From NCBI GenBank assembly GCA_013396635.1, contig WBMW01000796.1:124001-188000 (forward strand): 64,000 nucleotides of DNA. Reading direction: 5' to 3'. The notes under the pieces were generated by a model. The model made no database searches. It had not been told where the DNA came from and worked only from the letters and a program-made list of their open reading frames with translations. Numbering within the stretch: the first letter of the stretch is position 1; each line of letters starts with the position of its first letter. A program made the position numbers and the translations under genes. Origin of the DNA: Penelope pileata (lineage: Eukaryota > Chordata > Aves > Galliformes > Cracidae). Positions 15,001 to 27,000 of the stretch are shown in pieces.

Positions 15001-18000
15001 CAGTTGTGCGAATATTGGTGTGTTGGTTCTTTTATCAAGGTGTTAGCATGGGCCAAACAACATCAACAAAGACTGGCAGGAGCTCTGGCTGGACTTATTG
15101 CTAACCAAGAATTGCTGGAAGCCTTGTTGTCCTGGTTGCAGTGGGCAGAGACTACACTTACTGAAAAAGATAAAGAGGTTATTCCCCAGGAGATTGAGGA
15201 GGTGAAAGCGCTTATAGCTGAACATCAGGTAAGGCATGTTAAGGGACATGCATGTCTTACATGTTCAGACAGGTGCTCACAGCTCATCTAGATTTCATAA
15301 TCAAGTGTGAGTCTCCTGAGCTATTTTCTGTCTTAATCACTTTGCAAATGCTTAACTGAGTCTTTACTGTGTATGCTATATGCTTGTAGTTTATTCAACG
15401 CAGTATGGAAAAAAAACAACCTATCAGAAATTTAGTGCCATACTGTTCCAGAAGCAGGTTTATAACTCCTCATAGAAACAAAGGTAGTAATAACCACATG
15501 AAATAGGTGATAGTACTTCTGGCTTAGTACTGGTGTTGCAGTCTGGCTTTACTGATGGAATATCTAAAATACATGTGTGAAGAGCCAAAGGGAGCTGCTG
15601 GTGCAGTGAATGCTTGTAAGCTTGCCTCAACTTAAACACCAGTACTGTCTCACTTCTGTGAGCTGTTACTTAGACAGTAAAGAACACCTGAGTACTCCTG
15701 AGTCAAAAGTCAGATGACATCACCACCTCACCATACACAGATAAGGAATAAAGGAATTTGATGAACTGTTCTTTGATTTAGACTTCCTGTAACATTCAGG
15801 CCATAGTAGTCCTAAAAGCTTTTACTGTTTTTCGTTGTTGTTGTTTGTTTGTTTTACATATAAAGCCCTCTATTTTATCTCTGTCTTTATTTGTGAGGCT
15901 GGCACTATTCGAGTCTTTCTGTGATGTTCTTCTAACTTTCATGTTTCGCTATTGTATGCGTTTTACATTCTTTTGGTTGGTTTTGTGTATTGTTAATTAA
16001 AACCACCTCTGTCTGATTGCAGACATTCATGGAGGAAATGACCAGAAAACAACCTGATGTGGATAAAGTTACAAAGACCTATAAAAGAAAGGCGCTTGAG
16101 CCCACTCCTGTACAATCTCATATTCCTGTCCTTGATAAGGGGAGAGCAGGAAGTAAGTAATGAAGTGTTTTGGGCAGGTCATGTGCACCATTGTTATGTC
16201 TGTAAAGACAGCTGATTACTAATAACCTACTAAGTTTGATTAGCAGCAGGACAGTCCAGTGAAATAAGGTGATATTCTCTCTTGGGTGATTTTTCTAAAT
16301 CTTTTCTATTTTTCATTGTGAGGTAACTTCTTATAGCAGACTTCTATTTTTAAATTTGAGCCACACTTCTTGAATATTTTCATAGTATCCTGACTTTCCT
16401 ATGCTACTGAACTTCCAAGAGTGTGCACACAGTGAGTTTTTGCCAACCTACAATTATTTGAAAGTGCAAACAACTTTTTATGTAAAGATGTAGAGACAAA
16501 ATTTTGCCCTTAACGTCTGCAAAATTGTCTCGATCCAAGCAGAAAGTCTTATGTTCAGTAAAGTTGAATGGAAAGTGAATCTTCAAGTAAGGAAACTGTT
16601 TTTTGTATTTTTAGATGTATTTACCCATTGTATTTTATATTTACCTGTATGGAACCTGCTTCAAAAATCACATTGATTACTTCTCAACTCTCTGTCAGAG
16701 ATTTGCAGAGATTTTGTTTACTCTGTGCGGTTTCACTAGTGCAGCCACTACTAGCTGCTTTGGGCTAGACAGAAGTTGAATACTTTGAATAGTTGAATAC
16801 CATGTGGTCCTTCCCCAGCAATGTTATAAAAGAAAAAAATGTATGTGATTAGTTGGAATCGTATCAGGATTTGCACTCATTATTTGTGACAAGGAGCAGC
16901 TTTAGGAAGGTCAAGTATCCTTTGTGTGAATGTTTGTTTTGTTTGAACTGAGTAGTACTTACACATTTTATCGTGTTTTGACAGGAAAGCGTTCTCCCAC
17001 ACCAGGCTTATATCCGTCAGCAGCCCAGACACAAATTGAAACCAAGAATCCACGGGTAAACCTTTTAGTCAGCAAATGGCAGCAAGTCTGGCTTCTGGCC
17101 TTGGAAAGAAGAAGAAAACTCAATGATGCTTTGGACAGACTTGAAGAGGTCAGCAATGGACTGAAAAGAATACACACACTGTTTGCGTAATTTTGTTTAA
17201 CGTGGGTTAAATAGGCTATATGATAAAGTGTCCATATTTGTTGTATAATACAGGTAACTGAAAACACTGACACATGCTTTAAAAGCTGTTATTCTCATTT
17301 TAAATGTGAGGAGATAGAAGATTTTTTAGGACCTACTTTAATGTTTTAAAGAACAAACATATTACAAGAATACAGATGGTGTCTCTCCTTGGTTTTCTGA
17401 ATCTATCAATTTCAACTGAAAGATGTTCTTTCTCTTTGCTTATTTTCTAATAAAGCTGAGAGAATTTGCCAACTTTGATTTTGATATTTGGAGGAAAAAA
17501 TACATGCGATGGATGAACCATAAGAAGTCTCGTGTAATGGACTTCTTTAGGAGGATTGATAAAGATCAGGATGGAAAGATAACAAGACAGGAATTTATTG
17601 ATGGAATCCTTTCTTCAAGTAAGTTTTGAAATTAATGATGAACTTGGAAGAAGCATCTCATTAAGTCATATTATCTATATAGCGTGCATTATGTGGTTAT
17701 GTCAGAAGGTCAGATTTTCTTTTTTAAGTTCTTATTTCAACTATAATTGTTTTAGTAAAAAATATTTCTAGATTCTTGAAACTCCTAGTTCTAGGAACTC
17801 TTTTCCCTTGTGAATCAGATTATAAATGACAATTTTATACTACTGGTTAATTAATAGTCTTCTGGTTTGCTGGACTATGATGATCATTTCCGCAACTCAC
17901 TGGCTATTTCAACAGTTAGATACTTTTCATTGATTATTCAGAACAGTAAAACAGACTTTATAAAACCTCCACATAATTTTCAAAAACAGTTCATGTGATT

Positions 18001-21000
18001 TTATTATTTTTACTAAGTTATTTGCCAATGTGGAATAGCTTCAATTGTGAAAGGAAACTGTAATTTTGGAAACCCATGTTTCAGTGAACCATAGCCATGT
18101 TCATGTACCTGACATATTGACTCAAAACAGATAAGGACCTACTACTTCAAGTAATCCTTTACCTTAAAATTGTGGAGACTTTTGCTTTGAGCAGTGAAGG
18201 TTCAGAAATGGCCTGCTTTTAGCACCTCACATTAAAGTTATTCTGTAGTAGAGTATATTTATATACTCTATTTATATATATTTTTCCCTTGCTTTGGAAG
18301 ATGCAGTAATGCTGTCACTATATGTACAGGTTGAAGTTTTGCATGAATTGACAGAAGTTGAGGAAAAAACCCTGTTACTACCAAGAGGTTAAATTGCCTA
18401 CTCATTCAACTCAGCTGATAATGATTTAATTCTTGTTCACCATCCTGAAATTTTCTTTGACCATTTCATAGAGAATCTCTGTATCAGTTAACAATCTCCT
18501 GCTGTGAGCTTGATCTAAAATAAGATTTCACAACACACCATGCGTGTGTCTGAGGTGGGAAGGCCTTGCATTCCAGATCTAATTAGCATTGAAATTCTTG
18601 CTTGACCTTTCCTCACTAACATTTTATCTTGTTAATCTGTGGTATTTTATGCACTTTGAAGGTCAAAATGTTCAAGTGCATAGTTTAATTTGTGCCCTCT
18701 CTTCAAGATATCACTATGATATTCATTTTTATCTAGGTAACATTGGAGATTCTGTCCTTTTTAGAAAGATTCCTATACTTTTTTGAATGTCTTTGTTGTT
18801 TTTTTGTTGTTCCTTTTTTTTTTTTTCTTCTTTTTAATAAGCATTATCTGTCACCTGGTGCCTGAAAATCCTTTCAGATTTGTGATAAAGCCATTCATTA
18901 TAATGGGATTGATCATATTCTGTTGTTTTTGCTTTACAGAATTCCCAACAAGCCGACTTGAAATGAGTGCTGTTGCAGACATTTTTGATAGAGATGGTGA
19001 TGGATATATTGATTATTATGAGTTTGTAGCAGCTCTTCATCCAAACAAGGATGCTTACAAGCCTCTCACAGATGCTGACAAAATTGAAGATGAGGTACGT
19101 TCTCTGTTTTGTTAGATAGCAGACTGTTCTACTGGCATCACGTTCTTCTATTTTATTTTCCCTCCTATGTAGTTTGAAGGATACCAGTTATGTAAGTCTT
19201 TTGAAAGTGTGATATTAGCAGTAAAGTAACCATCCAGTGCTGTTCTTTTCTAGGTTACAAGGCAGGTAGCTAAATGTAAATGTGCAAAACGGTTTCAAGT
19301 GGAACAGATTGGAGATAACAAGTACAGGGTAAGTCTCCTAAGGACCTTCTTAGTTCTTTCAGCTTAAAGATTTTTCCTATGACGTGTTTCTGCAAGGATA
19401 TAGGCTATAGTAATTTACAGGAATTTTGTATGTCAGTTACATGTTTTCTTTGTGTAAGCTTGTCTCAATTTCATATGATTGTTTTCTTGTTAAAACATAT
19501 AGGCTAAAAATGTGGAAAATGCTGCTGTGTATGTATTTTTCACTGAAACTACAGAAACTAATTTCAGTGTATGGGAATTTCTAAAGCTAACTGCGTACAT
19601 ATACACATACAACGTCTCCTTAAAATGCAAACGTTTTTCTGGATACCTGAAGTGTTTAGACTCTAGCTATTAGTGTGATAAAACAAGGAGTGATACTTTC
19701 CTGTAGTATTGTGTTGTACTTGAAAAACCTTTGACACAAGTGGGTTCAATCAGTTTTACCCTTCCTTATGATTTACTGGAACACACTTTTCCTTCTGAAG
19801 AAGTATGAGAAATGTGTTTTAGAAACCTGCTGAGCAATTTTAGATCACAGAAAAAAAAAATCACATTGTAGAGAAAGATATTCCACCTCTAGATTCAATT
19901 AACAACAATTTCAGATGAAATAAGCAGTATTTGGCTAAGACATACTAAATGCTTGCAGATGATTTTAAAAGACCACAGAAACAGCAGTGGGAAGGAAAGA
20001 AAGGCCTTGAATGTTCTTCAGTATTCAGTCTCCGGATAGCTAGCTACCTGCTCATCTCTGAACTAGATACTTTATTGAGAATGTCTAATGTGTTAGTTTG
20101 CATGTGTTCTAGAGTCATGTAGAGAATTTCCTGTAAAACTAATCGTGTCTTTCTTCCATTTTTCATTTCTTATCAGTTCTTCCTGGGAAATCAGGTATAA
20201 ACCAGTGGAATGTGTTATGAAGTTTTTCTTTTTTTTCTTTTTTTTCCCTTCCTCTAACACATAATGATATAAGCTTGCAATGGTTCGTCTTACCATCCTT
20301 TCATCTTCAGCTACTTCATTGCTGGTCAGCTGTGGTGCTTCTTTAAATGCTGTGGAGCATTCCTTGTCAGAGGATCTCTTCTCTTGACCCCCTCCCCTCC
20401 CCNNNNNNNNNNNNNNNNNNNNNNNNNNCCACCTGCTTTCCTTGGCCATTTTCCTCATTAAGGAGATTACTTTTAAAGGAACCAGATAATGGTCAGCAGC
20501 AATTCACGTATGAAAAATCTTGGGCTGTTAAATTACAAGTTTAGAATAACGTTGTTTAATGGGTTTTAAGTTTTATAGTGGAGCGCTTCAAAAGTCTGTG
20601 CTTTGTTTTTTAGGCTATCAGGTTAAAGGTCAATCACAGTGAACACATATGCAACGATGATATCATTTATTTATTACAACTCAAGGTGAAAAATACTCTC
20701 ATTCTGAATAAAACCCCTGTGCAATCAAGCAGACTGATTAAGAACCTAATTGATTGTTGGTATACTGTATACTAACACAGTGAATTATTCAAAGCATATG
20801 TTGGGAATTGGCTAAAAAAGCTTGCTATTCCAGTTCAGACTATTCCCTTTTCCAATGTGTTTTCAAAGAGCTATGACAAATCTGTAATGTACTGGACCTT
20901 TGCCAGTTGGGTGACCAGCAAGTTGGGCTGCAGTAGCACTGTACAGTGCCACTAACCAGTGCCACTCCTGTGGCACATGCTGATACGCAGCTTCTTAAAT

Positions 21001-24000
21001 CGTTAAATCGTGCTTGTCTGATAACAATGGAAATAGGTTAGGCAAACAGTAGTTGTTATCACTGGGATCTTATTCATGTTGTTATAAAGACGATAATATG
21101 TAGAATCCATTCTGGATATTCCAGTGTTATAAAAGCGTTAGCTGCTTTAAATCTAGAGATGTTGGAATTGCAGTCACATTCTTTCTTACTGACAAAGCTT
21201 GTTGAAGTGTGGAGGAAAACACAAAGAGCAGTGGATAATCTTGCCACATGCCTCAAGCAAAATATCTAAGTAATTCTTTAAAATGTTTTCCATATTTAGA
21301 ACATGCCTTGATTTGAAAAGATTGTTTGAAATTATGTTAATCCTCTTATCTGCCATCTATACTCCCAGAACTAGGAAAAATAAAGCATTTTTTTGGGAGG
21401 ATCTGATTTCTACTGGTGCTAAACAGCGTCACAGTGAAATCACCTACAGCAGGTTGGCCAAGTGGCAGTGATGTTATTTGGCTGCTATGAGCAGAAAGCT
21501 TTTTTGTAGCTTAAACTTCAAGTTTTTATCTTGGTGTTTTTTACTTCTAATTTTCAGTTACTTGAAACATAACTAAATATTCAAGGAAGGTTGGTGTCCA
21601 GGCTGTTTTGAGAAAGAAATGGATTGAGTTAACATGAGGAAAAATGCCTTGAGAGACACCTCTGTTCTTCTCCAAAAGTCCCACTGTCTGAATTAAGTAC
21701 AGCCTAGGCAGTTTCCAAAGGATCCAGTATCTGACCCTCGGTACAGTTGTCTGGTGGGGTCTACATGAAGAATTAAGCTGGAAAGGGAAAAAAAAAAAAT
21801 GAAGAAAAGAAAAAAGTTTGGATCTTTAGAACCACCTGAAAATACTCTTTCGAAACAAGCCAATGCAAATAAACAGCGTCAGTTTGGATGCCATTTCTGT
21901 TTTTAACTTTGATCTACATTTGTAAAACAATTCTTTGTTATGCACGTATTGAACAAAGTATTAAAAAGCCCTTGCAGATATTCATCATTTGGATGTTCTT
22001 ATTTATAACAATATTTTTTCTGTTATCAAATTAATCAGCAAACATTGCTTTGTGTGGTTCCTAAAAGTAATATTCCTTTAAACATATTCTCTCGCCTTGG
22101 CTTAAGTAGTACCAAACGACTGAAGTCATTTAACAAGTAGGGAGCATATTTGTGTGATTTCCACTTAAAGCATTTCAGTCCTCTTATTGGAGTTAGTAGG
22201 TACAGTTGAACCATGGCCAGCCTTCTCCTCAGGGTCAGAGATTATCCCAAAAATGTGTAGCTGACTCCTGTTGCTTTCAGTGGGTGCTATGCATGTTTGA
22301 ATGTGAGAACCCTTGGCCTGATCATCTGATACCAAAATAAATATTTTATTGACATTGGCTAAAAACTACTCAATTCCTCTAGTTAGTTTTCATGAGATTG
22401 TGAGGTCAGCATCTTGGTCACTTTTTCTTTGACCTAGATTTGAACTGGAATACTGCTTGCAGGTTTTGTTACACGGGTTTAAAGAGCAAACATATATTGG
22501 GCCTGGCCATCAGCTCAAAGGAAGAATCAGCCAGTACAACACCTAGTATGAAATAGGACCTCTGAACTATAAAGAACCCTCAGTGTATAGACAGAAGAGT
22601 GACAGTTTCTAAATGTTTAAAAGGACAGTTATGATAGCTAAAGATGATGCATTGTTCCTTCAGTGTTCCTGTTCTCACATGTACATAGCTATAGGTGAGC
22701 AGTGTCGGTGCTGTACCTGAAAATATCCCTCTAATGGATCAAGTGATGGAACAGTGCAGTACACATCATGCATTGAATTTCCAGCCCATTTACTGATCAT
22801 TAAAAGCAATGCTGCCTTCCTTTCAGCTGGTATCACTAGAAGCTAGACTGTTGCAGAAGAGAGTTTGCTTAAGATTTTAACAGTGAAGTAATGCAAAAAG
22901 ATCTTCATTAATTTGCATAAATGCAGATTGTAACCAATTAAATAATGTGTTACTAATTTTGCTTCCTGGGTGAGATCAGACGTTTAAGAATCAAGCATAA
23001 AATTAAATCTGAGATTCTTTCTTACCATCTTGCCATCTCCTTTGGATTAATTCAGCGGCATCGGATTTGAAATCTTAACAGCTTTGATAATCTGCATAAA
23101 TAATGAATATTAGCATTTACTAATAATCAAATATCAAAATAAACTTATTAAAATATCTAATTTTTAAGCTCTCAGCACTGAACTGTATCTGAATGACTGA
23201 CAGCCTCAGACTGTTGTTTGATTTTCTTGCAGTTTGGTGACTCTCAACAACTACGCCTTGTTCGTATCCTAAGAAGTACGGTCATGGTTCGTGTTGGAGG
23301 TGGCTGGATGGCACTTGATGAGTTCTTGGTGAAAAATGATCCTTGCAGAGGTATGTAACAAGATTGTTAAAATGGACGTGCAGATAATTATTTAGTTACA
23401 GGCACCATTCATTGTCTCAAGAGGGAAATAGGATTGTATAAAATGCCAGTTCTGTAAGCAGCATCTCACTGAATGTCCCATAAAGATCTGTTTTTGTAAA
23501 CTTTAAATCCCATAGTTAAGACCCCATTCATTTGCACTGATGTATGTCTAGAATAACTATGGTGTCTTCTGCGCAGTTGCTCCAGTGTTAGGGTGTTGTA
23601 ATTAGGGATTGAACCTAGCCCAGATAGAGTTTATAACATGTAAGCTGCTTGTATGACTCAGCAGAAATAGCACACAGAAATGTCCAATTAAACCTTCTCA
23701 GCAGGAGGGAAACATTAAGGCCATAAATCAAAAGAAGGCCATTGAATCAAAAAGAATAACAACAACAGAAAAACTTCCCTGGCTGGTGGCTGCACCCACA
23801 CTTCCAGGCTCTGCCTTTGTATCCATGTCTTCTCATTGACATTCTCCCCAGCACCGCTTTGCAGAGCCCTGAGCCTTGTGCAAAACAAGTGGGCATTGCT
23901 GTGATCAGGAGAACTTAGTGTTCTGAGGAAGCAGGGAGTGCTCTATCACCAATACACTCCAGAGCATTGTATCAAATGGATTGTTTTATCAGTGCTCAGA

Positions 24001-27000
24001 GATTAGTGACATCTTAGTTTATCAGAAAGCCTACATATGTAGTGGGGAAAAAAGGCTCTGTCTAACACCATTCTTGAAGGAAGAAGGGGATGTAGGAAAG
24101 AAGTCATTTGTGAAGGTAGTGGAAGAGCTGTAAGTCAAATAACAGCCAGAAGAGTAACATCCCAAGGAATATTGTATTGATTGTGTTCAGACTGAACTAA
24201 TGTTGTGTAACTGGGTAATTCTATCCTCTTAAGTAGCAGCACTAAATTTACTCCGGTTTACCTCATATGGGTTCTATAGAATTACAATCAATGCTGTAAT
24301 AGCATAAAAGCAGCACAGAGGAGTTCAAGAGAGAGACAAGTGTAGTAGTGAAAATAGAGAGATTGACTGTCCTGTAGGCTTTGCTCCAGTGTCTGTCTGC
24401 TTTGGGACCAGGGTTTCTAATCAGTTCGGAATAGACCCTGAGAAGGTGCATGATTTGTATTTGTACCAATTGCCATGCTAAGACAAGGATGTTAAAACAA
24501 AAAGGAAGCTACCACAGAATCCCATAAGGGCTGACGATGTACGCCACTTTGGCCTAGAAACCTTTGTCCACAGGCGTAAAAGGTACCCATAAAACTTTAA
24601 AAGACCCACTCTAATGATATCTGTGAGTTTTTCAGCAGTATTAGAAATAGATTTTTTGCTTACCAACGTATTGCATATATTGTTTATTAAAGAAGTGTAG
24701 CAGTTACATTACATCTGCATTACATTACCTGGACTTGTGCAAGGCCTTTGACATGGTCCCCTACCACGTCCTTATCTCTAAATTGGAGAAATATGGATTT
24801 GAGGGATGGACTATTCGGTGGATAAGAAATTTGTTGGAAGGCTGCAGACAGAGGGTTGTGGTGAACAGCGCTATATCCAGGTGGAGGTTGGTGACGAGCA
24901 GGTGTCCCCCAGGGGTCTGTCTTGGGACCAGTTCTCTTCAATATCTTCATCAATGACATCAATGATGGGATTGAGTGCACCCCTCAGCAGGTTTGCAGGG
25001 GTGCAAGCTGAGTGGTGTGGTTGACACATGAGAAGGAAGGGATGCCATCCAGAGGGGCCTTGATAAACTCGAAAGGTGGACCTGTGTGAATCTAATGATG
25101 TTCAACACAGCAAAGTGCAAGGTCTTGCACTTGGGTCAAAGTAATCCTGAATATGTATACCAACTGGGAGAAGAACTCCTGGAGANGAGACCTCATTGTG
25201 GCCTTCCAGTATTTAAAGGGAGATTATAAACAGGAAGGAAATCAACTTTTCACAAGGGTAGACAGTGATAGGACAAGGGGGAATGGTTTTAAGCTGAAGG
25301 AGGGAAGGTTTAGATTGGACATCAGGGGGAAGTTCTTCAATGAGAGAGTGATGAGGTGCTGGCACAGGCTGCCCAGAGAGGTTGTGCATGCCCCGTCCCT
25401 GGAAGTGTTCAAGGCCAGATTGAATGGGGCCCTGGGCAACCCGATCTAGTATCTGATCTGCAGGTTGGTGGCCCTGCCTGTGGCAGGGGGGTTGGAACCT
25501 GATGATCCTTGGGGTCCCTTCCAACCCAAGCTATTCTGTCATTCTACGATCTGTTAGTGTTAGACCACGGGCCTAACTGAAATTTAGCACCTGGTTCTCC
25601 ACCTGCTGCTATTGCAGTCATTTATGCCTGCACAGGCATCCTCACTTTATAGCTTTCTACTTTTCAAACGAAATAGATCATAAAGTGCAAGGCTGTGGAA
25701 AATGAAGTCTCAAAATTTCTGATTTCATTAAAGGGATAACTTGGTTCGTTTTGATGAATCCCAAACATTTGTCTCATGGCTGTTTACGGGTAGGCTGTTG
25801 TAATTCCTAGTTGAGTTGATGCGGAAAGCTACAATAATTAATATTCAGTTAATTTATTGGATTCCCTTATTACTCTATCCTCAGATAAGGAGTCATTTAG
25901 AATTTTAGTCACTGTCCCTTCTTTCCCTTCTTTAACAAGCCTTGTAATTTACATACCTCTGTAGTATTTGCTGTTGTGCTTTGCCCCTTTTTGATGGGAT
26001 GTACATGCATAGATGTGTAACTCGACACAGTCTAAAGGAATACCGATCTCTATAAAATCAGCCAGACACTGGAAAGTGTCCGTTGGTACATAATCCTGAT
26101 GGAGTTGAAGTCAGTGGCGCAATGTAGACGTGGATCATAGAGGTGCAGGTTCAGGCTTTTCCTTAAGCACTCGGTCAAGCAAATCTGCATTTCCACCAAG
26201 AGCTTGTCATGTGATCAAATAAATCACATTTCAGAGAACTGCTGTCATAAACAGCTTACAATGTATTGGGCCTAGGTATGTAAAACAGTTTTGGCTTACA
26301 TTACTTCTTTATGTCAGCAGATAAATACCTTTGCCACACACAGATCCTTGTAACTGCAGTTGAGCCTACCAAACTACTTTTTCCTTTTGCATAGGAGAAT
26401 GTTGAGAGCTCACCTCAGAGCACCTAGAAAACAACTTTTGCTCTGAGTCCTGTCTTTTGGCCTGGTGCTCTGAGTCTTGCATATGCAGCTGCTATACTTG
26501 ATTTCTTCTCCTGCTAACAATTTTCTTTAATGTGACCCATGTCCTGTGTCATTTTTTCTAGTTCATCATCACGGGAGTAAAATGTTACGTTCGGAATCAA
26601 ACTCTTCAATTACCACTCAGCCTCCTATAGGTTGGCAAATCCCTCTCTTTGTCTTCTCCTCCTCTTCTCCTTTCTCTTCATTTCCTTTCCATTTTTTTTT
26701 AATATATATATACGTTTAATATGCTTCACCCATCACATTTAGCTTAATGTGTTCCTACATGGCCTGGTGCTTTACAAGCTTTTTTTGACACGCTTAAAGA
26801 GTGTTTCAAAAACAATTGTCATTCACACTGACATGGTTAAATGCTAACATGTCTTGCATCTATTCTTGCGGTACATTCTTTCATATCTGTTTGTATGTGT
26901 GTGTGAGTGCTTTGCCACCAATTACCTCATTACAGTTTGGATTTTGTGTTCATCATTGCATGTTGCCAAACTACATAATTTCATCGTTTTGAGTAAATAT

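Larger units (their letters stand above)
14216..16984 (+). other. MACF1 introns 7, 8 and 9 (exons 8 and 9 between)
   Basis: The non-exonic parts of this span (14216-15039, 15229-16022, 16153-16984) show no recognised element. Simple T/G repeats of the TTGTTTGTT type lie near 15835-15855. Confidence 0.7.

Noticed and set aside
20093..20458. 121-codon minus-strand frame
   Set aside because: It reads through the run of N and a poly-lysine track from the T-rich tract, so it is artefactual.
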